A stretch of 60,945 bases of DNA, taken from an uncultured Oceanospirillaceae bacterium (lineage in GTDB: Bacteria > Pseudomonadota > Gammaproteobacteria > Pseudomonadales > Balneatricaceae). The position numbers and the translations under genes were made by a program. Below are positions 27,192 through 36,861 of the stretch, piece after piece (within the stretch, counting starts at the first letter, position 1; the number at the start of each line of letters is the position of its first letter). The stretch is from NCBI GenBank assembly GCA_937136055.1, contig CAKZOD010000119.1, positions 1 through 60,945 of the forward strand. Reading direction: 5' to 3'. The notes under the pieces were generated by a model. That model ran no database searches and was not told where the DNA came from. It saw only the letters and a program-made list of their open reading frames with translations.

Positions 27192-29192
27192 CTATACCGG
27201 ACTACTTACACTCTCATCTTCATCCACAACAACTTCTTTAAAAACAGGTGCTATTTTAGGTAATTCAATACTAAACACAGTGCCTTTACCCATTTCAGAT
27301 TCCACCCAAATACGTCCACCGAGAATACTGGTAATAATATTATGCACAATATTAAGACCCAAACCTGTACCGCCAGAACCGCGACGAGTTGTGAAGAAGG
27401 GTTCGAAAATTTTATCGATATTAACTTCCGATATACCTCTGCCGTTATCCGTAAAGGTAATCAGTACTTTTTCATCGTCTACAGCGGAAACGTCAATGCT
27501 AATAATGCCTTTTTCGCTGTCCCCATAACCGTGAGTAATTGCATTTGTCGTTAAATTTGTAATAACTTGCGCAAGAGAGCCCGGATAGCTATCGAGCTTT
27601 ATATCCGCTGGAACATATTGATCTATCTGATGCTGTTTATAGGTAGGCGCTAAGGTTGCTAGCAATTCACTAATCATTACATCCAAGTCAAACGAGCGCC
27701 TTGTAGAGCTCACTTGATCCGCCGATACTTGTTTAAAGTTCTGTACTAATACAGAGGCACTTTCAAGCGTGCGCCCCATCAACACTGTAGCCTCACCAAC
27801 GCGAGAAACAAAATGATCTAAAGCAGACTTGGTCAACTTGCCTTCTTCTAGCAAATTATCAATCTTTTTAAACTCGATCTCCAACGCTGAATTCACGGTC
27901 ACACTAATGCCAATTGGGGTGTTTATCTCATGGGCAACACCTGCAACCAAGCGACCGAGTGATGCAAGCTTTTCTGTCTCAACAAGCGATTGCTGTGCAT
28001 ACTTTAAATCTTTAAACGCTTCTTCCAGTTTGTTATTACTCTCTTCAAGGCTTTGAGTACGGGTAGCTACTTTTTCTTCTAGCTGGTTGTTCAAGATTGT
28101 TAGCTGCTGCTCCGCTGTTTTAAGCTGCGTAACATCCTGACCAAAGCCAATCATGAAACGTACTGTGCCGCCATCGTAAAAAGGCGTAAAGCTCCAGATC
28201 AATGTATTATTTTTATCCGTGCTTTTATTCAGGCTAAGCTCAACCGCTTCAATAGACTGAAACTTCTTCAGTGCGATACTTAATGAATCTTGAAGCTGAT
28301 CTTCAACAAAAATAGATGTCCAATCTTCCCCAATGATATTTTCAACCGCCACACCACTGATCTCAGAACCCGCTGAGTTTGTTGAATCTATAGTTAAATC
28401 GCTATTTAGGCAGCAGATGATGGTGTTTGAATAGTTGATAACAGTTTTAGAGAAATCGCGCTCGTAAGATAGTTTTTCATTCACAAGCTGCCTGGCATTA
28501 AATTCAGAAACGGTTTTCGCTCGAGCAAAGTTAAAAGCATCTGCTAATTCATCGAGCTCGTTATCCTGCTTACGATCTGATCTACCGTCTAATAGTAATG
28601 GCTGCTCTAGGCCGTCTGGGCTTGATGTTCGAATATAATCCACCATCTTAACGAGGTGTCTAATAACGACCTGATGGACGAGTGCCAAAATAAGAATGGA
28701 TAATAAAAGAGATATAATAATTTGGCTGGTAATGGCATAAATAACTTTATCAATAAGCCTTGCATGCACCCCAGCTAAGGATGCGTATATTTCTAACTGA
28801 CCTACTTCAGCGCCTTGATATTCAAGTCTAAAGACTCGACCAAAAGACTCATCTTCTGGAAGCTCTCCCACTTCCGAAAGTACATGATTAACATTCTCTA
28901 TTGTCTCGCGAATCCTGACATACTGGATATCGGGGAACTCAAGAATCCCATCAATTTGAACCGCTATTTGCGCCTCGTTTAAATTCCACACACTAACGGC
29001 GACTGATTGGCCAAAACTGGTATAGATATTATCAATATTCTCGAGTATCTGATCTTTATCTGTTAAATACTCTTTGTATAAACTAAAGCCTGTGGTGAAT
29101 ACCGCAAATAGAAAGTTACATAAAATAATGAAGAACAATAGTCGATAGGACAATCCTTGCTTAGGTATTAAGTTACTTGTTAACCTACTCAT
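27192..29192 (-). CDS. Membrane sensor histidine kinase with PAS domain
   Basis: 666 residues from ATG 29192 (GGGAAAATCACGG upstream; a TTG at 29225 adds 11 residues of no obvious use). Order: membrane segment near residues 15-38, periplasmic domain to about 155, second membrane segment (TSQIIISLLLSILILALVH), linker, PAS domain at about 250-350, coiled coil, HisKA with the phospho-acceptor His421 in GVAHEINTPIG, and HATPase_c with DNGRGI, FEPFFTTRRGSGGTGLGL. No receiver domain and no response regulator gene nearby, so it is an orphan kinase. The signal is unknown. Confidence 0.9.
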   Translation of the reverse strand: MSRLTSNLIPKQGLSYRLLFFIILCNFLFAVFTTGFSLYKEYLTDKDQILENIDNIYTSFGQSVAVSVWNLNEAQIAVQIDGILEFPDIQYVRIRETIENVNHVLSEVGELPEDESFGRVFRLEYQGAEVGQLEIYASLAGVHARLIDKVIYAITSQIIISLLLSILILALVHQVVIRHLVKMVDYIRTSSPDGLEQPLLLDGRSDRKQDNELDELADAFNFARAKTVSEFNARQLVNEKLSYERDFSKTVINYSNTIICCLNSDLTIDSTNSAGSEISGVAVENIIGEDWTSIFVEDQLQDSLSIALKKFQSIEAVELSLNKSTDKNNTLIWSFTPFYDGGTVRFMIGFGQDVTQLKTAEQQLTILNNQLEEKVATRTQSLEESNNKLEEAFKDLKYAQQSLVETEKLASLGRLVAGVAHEINTPIGISVTVNSALEIEFKKIDNLLEEGKLTKSALDHFVSRVGEATVLMGRTLESASVLVQNFKQVSADQVSSTRRSFDLDVMISELLATLAPTYKQHQIDQYVPADIKLDSYPGSLAQVITNLTTNAITHGYGDSEKGIISIDVSAVDDEKVLITFTDNGRGISEVNIDKIFEPFFTTRRGSGGTGLGLNIVHNIITSILGGRIWVESEMGKGTVFSIELPKIAPVFKEVVVDEDESVSSPV

Positions 29193-29394
29193 ATCCGTGA
29201 TTTTCCCTTCTCTTAATACGCGCAATTGATATTCAATGCTCTAATCAGCATTTCGTGCTCTAAAAGGATTCAATAATGCCAGTTTAGAGCGCACAATACT
29301 CAATAATTTATTTTTATGACACCGCCACCAAGTGTTATATTTTTGCGACAGCCCATACCCTGCATTATAAGCACAAAAGATTACTGAACAAAAG

Positions 29395-29808
29395 ATGATT
29401 AAACTAAGTCCTTACATCATTATTGATGAGCAACAAATTGAATTAAACGCTATTCGCGCTCAAGGTGCTGGCGGACAAAATGTCAATAAAGTATCCAGTG
29501 CTATCCACTTGCGTTTCAATATCCAGCAATCAACCTTGCCCCCTGTATATAAAGAGCGCCTATTAGCACTTTCAGATAAGCGTATCACGAAAGATGGCAT
29601 TATTATTATTAAAGCACAACAGCATCGCACCCAGGATATGAACAAACAAGATGCATTGGAGCGCTTAGAAGCTCTTATTCGCTCCATTATGTGGGCAGCT
29701 AAAACCAGAAAAGCCACCAAGCCTACAAGAAGTTCACAGCGAAAACGCCTTGATAGCAAAACCAAACACGCCAAACTTAAAGCTTTAAGGCGAAATAAGT
29801 TTGATTAG
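29395..29808 (+). CDS. arfB: Alternative ribosome-rescue factor ArfB
   Basis: 137 residues. RF1/RF2-like hydrolase with the catalytic GGQ at 26-28 (RAQGAGGQNVNKVSSAIHLRF) and the basic C-terminal tail (KLKALRRNKF and upstream lysines/arginines) that enters the empty mRNA channel of stalled ribosomes. It releases peptidyl-tRNA from non-stop complexes. Family length is about 140. Its stop codon directly abuts the left end of a MITE-like element. Confidence 0.94.
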   Translation: MIKLSPYIIIDEQQIELNAIRAQGAGGQNVNKVSSAIHLRFNIQQSTLPPVYKERLLALSDKRITKDGIIIIKAQQHRTQDMNKQDALERLEALIRSIMWAAKTRKATKPTRSSQRKRLDSKTKHAKLKALRRNKFD

Positions 29809-29810
29809 TA

Positions 29811-29970
29811 CCTGAATCCGTGACTTCAATGTGAGAACAGAGTGTAAGATATTGGTTTTACAGTGGAATTGAAAAATCTGAGCTGCACCCTAAGGTTCAG
29901 CGGGCATTTTTATAACCGCTGTAGAATCAAGAGCTTGCATTATGTGGTGCAGTGAAGTCACTGATTCAGG
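29811..29970. mobile_element. MITE-like element with 18-bp terminal inverted repeats and TA flanks
   Basis: 160 bp. Left end CCTGAATCCGTGACTTCA (29811-29828) and right end TGAAGTCACTGATTCAGG (29953-29970) are inverted copies with one mismatch. Both ends are flanked by TA (29809-29810 and 29971-29972), as expected for a TA target duplication of the IS630/Tc1-mariner type. It has no coding capacity; a CAGCGG...CCGCTG hairpin lies inside. It fills the gap between the convergent arfB and GST genes, so a long-stem terminator is the alternative reading. Confidence 0.55.
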
Positions 29971-29990
29971 TAGTAATGTAGTTTAAATGA

Positions 29991-30644
29991 TCAAATGGTT
30001 TCAGGAAACAAAACCGCTGCTTGATTGGGCTCCCAAGGTACGTATTTATTCATAATGCCTTTAAAGAGTGGAGAGTCTATCCACACTGCTAACCATTTTT
30101 GTAAATAGGGATAAGGCGCTTGTTCAAACCATGCTTTATCAACATGCGCAAACTGGCGCACAAAAGGAAATATAGCAGCATCAGCCAAACAAGGTGTCTC
30201 TTCGAACAAGTTATCGTTTGCCGCTAAACGCTGTTCTAATTGCGCCAAAAACACTACTGCTTGCTCACAGTAATAAGCTTGACTGTGAGAAGGGTGACGA
30301 TCAGCGTACTTATATTTATCCAACCAAGGCTTAAATTCATTATCACATTGATTGATTAAAGCTAGCTGTTCATCCACATTCTTTAACCAAGTATGCTGAG
30401 CACTTTGATGTAGCGCCCAAAGCATAATATCTAAACTCTCATCGATAACTTGACCATCATTTAGTACCAACACTGGCACCGTTGCTTTCGCCGATACATC
30501 AATCATCGCTTGGGGTTTATTTTTAAGAACAACCTCACGCAGCTCAAGCGTTTGACCTGTTAACTCAGATGTATAACTAATCGCTAAACGCGCACGCATC
30601 GCATAAGGACAACGGCGAAAACTAAATAAAATATGACGATTCAC
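29991..30644 (-). CDS. Glutathione S-transferase family protein
   Basis: 217 residues, GTG start at 30644. Thioredoxin-like N-terminal half with FSFRRCPYAMRARLAI, VPVLVLNDGQVIDESLDIMLWAL (the glutathione-binding PVL and ES elements); all-helical C-terminal half with DAAIFPFVRQFAHVD. The CPYAMR cysteine suggests a glutaredoxin-like or omega-type activity. It is the last gene after batD on the same strand, 17 bp apart, so it may share the bat transcript. Substrate unknown. Confidence 0.88.
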   Translation of the reverse strand: MNRHILFSFRRCPYAMRARLAISYTSELTGQTLELREVVLKNKPQAMIDVSAKATVPVLVLNDGQVIDESLDIMLWALHQSAQHTWLKNVDEQLALINQCDNEFKPWLDKYKYADRHPSHSQAYYCEQAVVFLAQLEQRLAANDNLFEETPCLADAAIFPFVRQFAHVDKAWFEQAPYPYLQKWLAVWIDSPLFKGIMNKYVPWEPNQAAVLFPETI

Positions 30645-30661
30645 TGATATACCTACTATGT

Positions 30662-32404
30662 TTAACCTGACACGCGTTCAGGGTAAAGTGAAAATTTATG
30701 CTGCACGGCTTTGTTCTTTTCATCACTTTTTTGATCTGCTAACCACTGTTTTCGCTCAGCCTGTAACAACACCTTAAACTGCTCTTTAGACCAAGTTTGT
30801 TGCTCTGAATACTGGGCCGATTGTTGAGTGGATTGAGGGGTAGATTGCTGAGCAAATAACGACTGCTGTAAATAATCAGCCTGCTCTTTAAAACCGGCTT
30901 GAGACCACTGATCAAGCTTTAAACAACTCGACCAACGCTGCAGCTGCTGGTAAATCTTGGCAGGACTATCTTGCTCACAGGCCCTAAGCAATAAATCAAA
31001 TTGCTGCTGCTCCAGATCGATTTCTTGTGGCTGTGTTTGCAAAGCTTGATCAGCCTTCTTTTGTCTTTTCCAAAAAAGCAGCAAAACTAGAAAAGCTATC
31101 ACCAGCGCACTGACTATATTACTCGCGATTAGCCAATAATTAACAGGGTTCTCAACATACACTTTTTCAAGCTTTATTTTTTCACGAAGAGCTTCTTTAG
31201 GTGCTACTTGTACCTCTTCTTGCTTTGCTTGCGTTTCGCCTGTGAGCGACGTTGAAGTTTTATCACTCGCTGCATTAGTTACCTTTATCGTTCTCGCAGG
31301 TAGCCTTGCTGTTTGAAACTTTTGCTCCGTTGCATTCCACCATTGATACTCAATAGCAGGCAGCTCAACAGAACCTGGTTGGGTAGGAACAATAGCAAAC
31401 TTACGGCTACGCTGAATAAATACACCGTTTGCTGTTTTTTGCTCATTTTTATCAGCAGCTTCTGGGTATATTTTTAAACCAGCCATTTCAGGCATTACTA
31501 TAGCAGGCACCGTTTGAGCTAGCGCGCCTTTTATATTCAGATTAATCTCACGGGTAAGTGAATTCCCTACTTCAACACTTTGCAGATTTGTAGGCCATTT
31601 TTCAGAAAGCACTAAATCATCCGCGACAATAACGTTGTTAGAATTTTTTAGCGCTGTGATAGGTATTTGCAGTGCTTTTGAGCGCAAAGTGACAGCTCTA
31701 CCTTGTCGTGCACTGAAAAGCGAGTTTCGCCCCATCCGCACAGAAACTTGCTGTGCAGGTATCTCTAATACACCTTCTTCAGTTGGAAACAGCGCATAAC
31801 TTATCTCAAAAACTCCATATGGCTTACCTTGAATTTGTGTTTCATATTCCTTATTTTCTAAGCGAATGACTTTAGCATTGGCTAAATCAAGCTCAGTATT
31901 TTGTAGATTATTAACATACTTTGCATAGAAGAATTTTAAAGTGAGCAGCACTTGTTCATTCACTTTTAGCTGCTCTTTATTCGCACTTAACTGCAGTTTG
32001 AAATCTAAATTATCAGCACTTTCTATCACTGCTTTTTTTACCTTGATGATAATTTTTTGGCTGCTCACGCCTTCTATTGTGAAATCGGGGATCTCTACAT
32101 CCCCTAATTGCTTAGCTTGTAATTGCAATTGCCAAACGACACTTTGAGTACTAACACCATTGATATTTTGAATGTTATGACTCACATTTTTGCTGAGGAT
32201 ATCAAAACTCTTTTCCAATACAGAAAAATCAGGTTGATTTAACGAGCCCAAATCCTTTGCCTCTAACTGAAGCGTGAAAGTATCAGCAATACTAATCACA
32301 TTTCGATCAACACTTGCCACTAAACTCTCAGCTTTTGTGAATGTTGATATACACAGCATCAATACAATGCAGATTGAATTTAAAGTACGGTTAACTATTT
32401 TCAT
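30662..32404 (-). CDS. batD: BatD family protein (aerotolerance operon)
   Basis: 580 residues. Signal peptide at the N-terminus (LNSICIVLMLCISTFTKAES), a large extracytoplasmic beta-rich region with repeated Ig-like pieces, one membrane helix near residues 425-448 (YWLIASNIVSALVIAFLVLLLFW region), then a cytosolic Gln-rich tail. BatD proteins belong to MoxR-BatABD systems tied to oxygen or stress tolerance; the mechanism is not settled. Four bp downstream of the batB/C fusion. The tail has a TPQSTQQSAQYSEQQ low-complexity stretch. Confidence 0.88.
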   Translation of the reverse strand: MKIVNRTLNSICIVLMLCISTFTKAESLVASVDRNVISIADTFTLQLEAKDLGSLNQPDFSVLEKSFDILSKNVSHNIQNINGVSTQSVVWQLQLQAKQLGDVEIPDFTIEGVSSQKIIIKVKKAVIESADNLDFKLQLSANKEQLKVNEQVLLTLKFFYAKYVNNLQNTELDLANAKVIRLENKEYETQIQGKPYGVFEISYALFPTEEGVLEIPAQQVSVRMGRNSLFSARQGRAVTLRSKALQIPITALKNSNNVIVADDLVLSEKWPTNLQSVEVGNSLTREINLNIKGALAQTVPAIVMPEMAGLKIYPEAADKNEQKTANGVFIQRSRKFAIVPTQPGSVELPAIEYQWWNATEQKFQTARLPARTIKVTNAASDKTSTSLTGETQAKQEEVQVAPKEALREKIKLEKVYVENPVNYWLIASNIVSALVIAFLVLLLFWKRQKKADQALQTQPQEIDLEQQQFDLLLRACEQDSPAKIYQQLQRWSSCLKLDQWSQAGFKEQADYLQQSLFAQQSTPQSTQQSAQYSEQQTWSKEQFKVLLQAERKQWLADQKSDEKNKAVQHKFSLYPERVSG

Positions 32405-32408
32405 TTTA

Positions 32409-34343
32409 TTACCAACGTTGCTCTTCTACTGGTTGCCACTCACCTTTCATATAAGCTTGGCGCTTCTTTTCAAATTCATATTTCAATTTGTTGCGCATCA
32501 AACGGCTAGAGTCCTCAGGCAGTTGTCCTAACCAATTCTCTAGTTCCTGCTGTTTGTGTTGCTGCTCTTCGCTCATTTCAGCTTGAACAGCCTCAGCTTT
32601 TTGCTGCTCCTCATCTTGAGGTTCTTTTGCCTCATCTAACGCTTTTTGCTGTTTTTCCGCTTGTTCTTTTTTCAGTTGCTCTAACTTTTCTTGATCCTTT
32701 GACTGCTGCTCTTTCGAATCTTGATCTTGCGAATCTAGATCTTGCGAATCTTGATCTTTCGAGTCTTGATCTTTCGAGTCTTGATCTTTCGAGTCTTGAT
32801 CTTTCGAGTCTTGATCTTTCGAGTCTTGGTCTTTCGAGTCTTTATCTTTCGAGTCTTGATCTTTCGAGTCTTGATCTTTCGAGTCTTGATCTTTCGAGTC
32901 TTGGTCTTTCGAGTCTTGGTCTTTCGAGTCTTGCTCTTTCGACTGCTGTTCTTTCTCTTTTAATAATTTCTCTATCAATGCTTTATTTGCTTTTGCATCC
33001 AAATCAGAAGGAGCCAATAATAAGGATTTATCATAGGCCTTTAACGCATCTTCCAACTTGCCTTGCATAGCAAGCGCGTTTCCTTGATTAAAATATCCCT
33101 TTGCACTTTGCTGTTTGGCATAACTTTGTGCAGCCGCGCCATAGTCGCCACTTTTATATTGAGCTGCAGCTTTCCATTCAAGATTTGAGAATTTTTGCGC
33201 TGCATCTTGATAATTTTGTGACTGATATGCCTTAGCGCCTTGTTGATCTTGCGTCTCCCATAAGTCTTGCCAAGACATTGCTTGAGCTTGCTGTGGGTGA
33301 ATTAAAGATCCGACTAAAATAGTAGCTAGGCTTATTTGTAATAACACTCCACGCTTAAAACTAAATGCTGCAAGCCCTAAGATAAGTAGAGCAAGCCATT
33401 GCCCAAAATCATCCCATTGATCCATATCATCTTGCTGCTCAACCTTCTTTAAATAACGGCTATCAACAGTTTGGGTGAGAGCAACAACCTTCTCAAGATC
33501 TTGGTTATCAATCTGCAGGTCAGAATATACACCTGAAAATGATTGCACCAACTGCTGTAAAGGCGACGAATCAAACTTCGCAAGCACAATATTGCCCGCG
33601 CTATCTTTAGCAAAGCCCTTTTCAAGCTGAGGGGCGAGAGGAATAGGTGCACCGCTTTTCGTTCCCACACCAATAACGGATAAACGAACATTCGATTGCG
33701 CCAACATTTGCTTTACATTATTAGCCCCTTGCTGGGTTATCCCATCTGTTAACCATAGGATATCGCCTCCTTGGAAACCTTGATCCTCTAGCAAAGAAAG
33801 TGCTAACTGCATGCCCTCTTCAACGTTGCTTCCAGGGATAGGCATAATGGCAGGCGATAGTGTCGGCACTAGTGCCTGCAACGTTTTGCTATCATCACTT
33901 AGCGGTGTTAGCACATGGGCATCACCAGCATATACAACAAGTGCCGTTAACCCTTTTTCTCTTTGCTTTAGAAAGTCGATCAATTTAAAACGCAATTTTG
34001 TTAAGCGCGAAGGTTTTATATCTTCAGCTTGCAAAGAAGGGGATAAATCCACTAACAAAACTAAGGGCTTTTGATCACTGAAACTGGCTTGAGGAAGTTT
34101 CTGCCAGCTAGGCCCTGCAATAGATAAGACAGCGATAAACCATAATACAGCTAAACAATAAACAGGCCACTTTAGCTGCACTTTTTGAGTATCAGTGATT
34201 AAGTGAGATAACAGTGCTTTATCAATTAGCCCTACCCACTTTGAGTCATTTCTCTGAATACGCATTAGCAGTGTCGCTAACACTGGCACTACTAATATTA
34301 ACCACAACCACAATGATCTTATAAAATGGAAGTCATCGAACAT
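32409..34343 (-). CDS. batB: BatB-BatC fusion: VWA domain plus TPR and Asp/Ser/Lys repeat tail
   Basis: 644 residues. Two N-terminal membrane helices, then a von Willebrand A domain with the metal site DLSPS (DxSxS) near residue 94, a third membrane helix about residue 325, TPR repeats around 385-455 (GYFNQGNALAMQGKLEDALKAYDKSLLLAPSD), then a strongly charged tail made of the pentad DQDSK repeated some 15 times. BatB and BatC are separate proteins in some bacteria and fused in others. TPR units probably bind partners of the Bat complex. It starts right after the batA stop codon. The repeat tract in the DNA is described separately. Confidence 0.88.
   Translation of the reverse strand: MFDDFHFIRSLWLWLILVVPVLATLLMRIQRNDSKWVGLIDKALLSHLITDTQKVQLKWPVYCLAVLWFIAVLSIAGPSWQKLPQASFSDQKPLVLLVDLSPSLQAEDIKPSRLTKLRFKLIDFLKQREKGLTALVVYAGDAHVLTPLSDDSKTLQALVPTLSPAIMPIPGSNVEEGMQLALSLLEDQGFQGGDILWLTDGITQQGANNVKQMLAQSNVRLSVIGVGTKSGAPIPLAPQLEKGFAKDSAGNIVLAKFDSSPLQQLVQSFSGVYSDLQIDNQDLEKVVALTQTVDSRYLKKVEQQDDMDQWDDFGQWLALLILGLAAFSFKRGVLLQISLATILVGSLIHPQQAQAMSWQDLWETQDQQGAKAYQSQNYQDAAQKFSNLEWKAAAQYKSGDYGAAAQSYAKQQSAKGYFNQGNALAMQGKLEDALKAYDKSLLLAPSDLDAKANKALIEKLLKEKEQQSKEQDSKDQDSKDQDSKDQDSKDQDSKDQDSKDKDSKDQDSKDQDSKDQDSKDQDSKDQDSKDQDSQDLDSQDQDSKEQQSKDQEKLEQLKKEQAEKQQKALDEAKEPQDEEQQKAEAVQAEMSEEQQHKQQELENWLGQLPEDSSRLMRNKLKYEFEKKRQAYMKGEWQPVEEQRW
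32716..32945. repeat. 15-bp tandem repeat tract (VNTR-like) inside batB/C
   Basis: About 15 near-identical copies of a 15-bp unit (plus strand TCTTGATCTTTCGAG) in register with the reading frame, giving SKDQD pentads. The inner copies are almost invariant and the outer ones drift, typical of a tract that expands and shrinks by slippage. Because the unit is a multiple of three, copy changes alter protein length without breaking the frame. Confidence 0.95.
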
Positions 34344-35360
34344 TTATACAACCTCCTTTTCCTTAAATACTTTTAGCTGGCGCCTACTCAGCCATAAACT
34401 GTAAGCTGCCCAGAAAAAACTAATCAACAACGCACCAGCCAATGGCCAGTAAAATAAGCTTTGACGAGGTATCACCACCTTTGAGGATTGAGGCTGAGGT
34501 TCTAGCTCATCAAGCAGTTGATATATCTCAACCAATTCAGTAATGCTGCGCGCTCTGAAATACTTACCTCCAGTTAAACTGGCTATTTCTTTTAAAGTCC
34601 CTTCATCTAAATCAGCCGATGGATTCACCCTTTTTTGACCGAAAAAACTACTCACTATCATTTCATCGGCACCAAAGCCTAAGGTGTATATTTTCAAGCC
34701 ATGTTTAGCAGCGACTTTTGCAGCATCTAAAGGTGTAACTGTTCCAGCTGTATTTGCACCATCCGTTAACAGTATCAGCACCCTGCTTTTCTCTGGGCTT
34801 TTTTGCATACGCTTTAATGCCAAGCCGATGGCATCTCCTATGGCTGTTTTTTGCCCTGCAAAGCCAATTTGAGCTTGGTTTAAAAACGTTGCTAATGTGC
34901 GATGATCCATTGTTAATGGAGTTTGGATATAAGCATTATCCGCAAAGAGAATTAACCCCATACGATCTTGGTTTCGCCGTTGAATAAAGCCATCTAACAC
35001 AACCTTAATACCTGTCAGACGATCCACTCGATCAGAACCTAATTGCATATCTTGTGTTTCCATACTGCCCGATATGTCCACCGCTAACATTAAATCCCGC
35101 GGGCTACTCATAACTGGTTGAGGCTCTCCTAGCCAGACGGGTTTAGCCGCAGCGATTAACAACAAGCACCAAATAAGTGATAACAGCGATAATCGTTTAA
35201 TATCGATTTGCTCGCTACTTTGTTGCTCTTGATAATCTAATTGCGCATAAAATGGCACTTTAAGCGCACCTTGAGGGTGTTTTACGCTCTTGCTAAAACG
35301 ATAAACAATAAAGGGCAGTAATACTGCCAGAAATACCCATGGCCACTGAAAACTAAACAT
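34344..35360 (-). CDS. batA: BatA: von Willebrand A domain membrane protein
   Basis: 338 residues from ATG 35360, which has AAGGAG upstream; an in-frame start at 35417 inside the previous gene is less likely. Two N-terminal membrane helices, a VWA domain with the complete metal site DISGSM (near residue 93), T in IQTPLTMDH and D in LLTDGAN, and a C-terminal membrane helix (YWPLAGALLISFFWAAYSLW). It overlaps the DUF4381 gene by 8 bases and touches batB/C, so translation is coupled. Likely a membrane adaptor for the MoxR ATPase (family knowledge). Confidence 0.92.
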   Translation of the reverse strand: MFSFQWPWVFLAVLLPFIVYRFSKSVKHPQGALKVPFYAQLDYQEQQSSEQIDIKRLSLLSLIWCLLLIAAAKPVWLGEPQPVMSSPRDLMLAVDISGSMETQDMQLGSDRVDRLTGIKVVLDGFIQRRNQDRMGLILFADNAYIQTPLTMDHRTLATFLNQAQIGFAGQKTAIGDAIGLALKRMQKSPEKSRVLILLTDGANTAGTVTPLDAAKVAAKHGLKIYTLGFGADEMIVSSFFGQKRVNPSADLDEGTLKEIASLTGGKYFRARSITELVEIYQLLDELEPQPQSSKVVIPRQSLFYWPLAGALLISFFWAAYSLWLSRRQLKVFKEKEVV

Positions 35361-35895
35361 CGCGATGCTCCTTAACCGCAACGGTTTTCGCAAAGTGTTC
35401 AAAAGATAAAGGAGCATGCTTTTTTAGCCATAAACGCGCAGTTGCTATCAGCAAATCACGCTGGGTTTTATCAAGCGTTGGGTTGGTTTGATAAAGCAGA
35501 TCAAACAAATTAAATACTTGTGTGCTGGCATTTTTATGATGGGCAAGTGTTTGCGCTAAAAACAGCTGCCATTGCTCGCCAGATAATGCAGCACACCCTT
35601 GCTGCGGGTATGCCTTGATAGCAACAGATTTTAGTAACTGGTTGATTTCACTTAGCAACTGATAATCATCTAACAAATCAGCACGCTCTATACATCGCGC
35701 CTCCAGTTGTTTTAGGGCATCGCGTCTGTAGCGATTTTTACGAATAGCTTTAACTGCCTGCTGATAACAAACCCAGATCACAGCTAAACCAAGTATTGCA
35801 CTCAACCACCAGCCTGGAGCAATTTGATAAACAGAAACAGGGTCAGGAAGGTGAATATCTTTCAGCTCTGAAAGTGCGTTTTGCAGATCTTCCAT
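35353..35895 (-). CDS. DUF4381 domain protein of the bat operon
   Basis: 180 residues. One membrane helix near residues 28-46 (WWLSAILGLAVIWVCYQ), preceded by the typical LKDIHLPDPVSVYQIAPGWW and followed by a cytosolic helical domain (QQGCAALSGEQWQLFL). DUF4381 proteins occur almost only between DUF58 and BatA genes, as here; function unknown. The start codon directly follows the DUF58 stop and the end overlaps batA. Confidence 0.88.
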   Translation of the reverse strand: MEDLQNALSELKDIHLPDPVSVYQIAPGWWLSAILGLAVIWVCYQQAVKAIRKNRYRRDALKQLEARCIERADLLDDYQLLSEINQLLKSVAIKAYPQQGCAALSGEQWQLFLAQTLAHHKNASTQVFNLFDLLYQTNPTLDKTQRDLLIATARLWLKKHAPLSFEHFAKTVAVKEHRDV

Positions 35896-36843
35896 TCAGG
35901 CTCCCCCTCTCTTAAACTTTGTTGTACTTGAGAAGCACGCTTCTAATACGCTGAGTAAATCATCACTAGTGCTTATAGGGATAATTTCTATCTTTAAGGG
36001 GCGACAAATTGACGTTAAAAGCTCTGTTCTTGTTTGCATTATTTCAGTGTTATGTTGACTCGCGCTGAGTTTGCTCGTGTGCTTACCATCAGTCACCAGT
36101 AGCTGTTTATCTAAGGGAAGGTGCCACTCTAATGGATCCGATATGTGTAAAAAGGTGATTTTGCAGTGGCGAGACAAATGCGTAAGCTGTGCTAAATTCG
36201 CCTCAGCAAGATCATGAAAATCACTGGCAATATAAACTTCACTGCCAGGCTTGGCGACTTGTTTAAGCTTAAGCAACAATTGCCCCATATCTTGTTTCGC
36301 TGAAGTTGCTATTGGTGAGTCGAGCTTTAAGCAAAATTCAGATAAGTAACGGATAAAATTAAGGACAACTTTGCGACTTGCTTTGGGACGGAGCTCAATA
36401 TGCTCCATATCGCCGATTACAAGCCCCCCGACTCTATCTTTACTCTTTAAAGCAACCCAAGCCAGTGCACTTATTACAGCGGCACAAGTGACGGATTTGA
36501 AGCAATTAACAGAGCCAAAAAACATATCTGAGCGTAAGTCAGCTGCAAGTATGATAGGGCGCTCACGCTCTTGAGTGAATAAACGTGTATGTGTTTTTTG
36601 TGTTTTAGCCGTTACTCGCCAATCAATACTGCGAATATCATCCCCAGGTTGGTAGCGGCGCACTTCTGCAAAGTCTAATCCACGCCCACGTATTCTACTG
36701 TGCCAATTGCCAGCTGTAGGACTAGTGCGAGAGACCTGCTCCAGTGATAACATCGAGGTGTACTGTTGCAACGCAACCAATTGAGCTAACTGAGGGTAAA
36801 CACCTTTAAGAGTAAAAGAGTGCTTAGCTGGCGTTTTCTTCAT
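35896..36843 (-). CDS. DUF58 domain protein of the bat operon
   Basis: 315 residues. DUF58 core SRIRGRGLDFAEVRRYQPGDDIRSIDWRVTAKT followed by a VWA-like segment ILAADLRSDMFFG. Always found beside MoxR-type ATPases; thought to work with them in assembling or activating membrane or extracytoplasmic proteins, but the reaction is unknown. It lies 18 bp downstream of moxR. Confidence 0.9.
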   Translation of the reverse strand: MKKTPAKHSFTLKGVYPQLAQLVALQQYTSMLSLEQVSRTSPTAGNWHSRIRGRGLDFAEVRRYQPGDDIRSIDWRVTAKTQKTHTRLFTQERERPIILAADLRSDMFFGSVNCFKSVTCAAVISALAWVALKSKDRVGGLVIGDMEHIELRPKASRKVVLNFIRYLSEFCLKLDSPIATSAKQDMGQLLLKLKQVAKPGSEVYIASDFHDLAEANLAQLTHLSRHCKITFLHISDPLEWHLPLDKQLLVTDGKHTSKLSASQHNTEIMQTRTELLTSICRPLKIEIIPISTSDDLLSVLEACFSSTTKFKRGGA

Positions 36844-36861
36844 CGTGTGTCTTTGCCTATA

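Noticed and set aside
32716..32945. Regular repeats considered as a CRISPR array
   Set aside because: Units are 15 bp, head-to-tail without spacers, and in frame with a protein gene.
32627..33070. 147- and 73-codon antisense frames rich in Leu/Ser/Asp or Val/Phe/Arg
   Set aside because: They are produced by the 15-bp repeat being open in several frames; batB/C on the other strand is the real gene.
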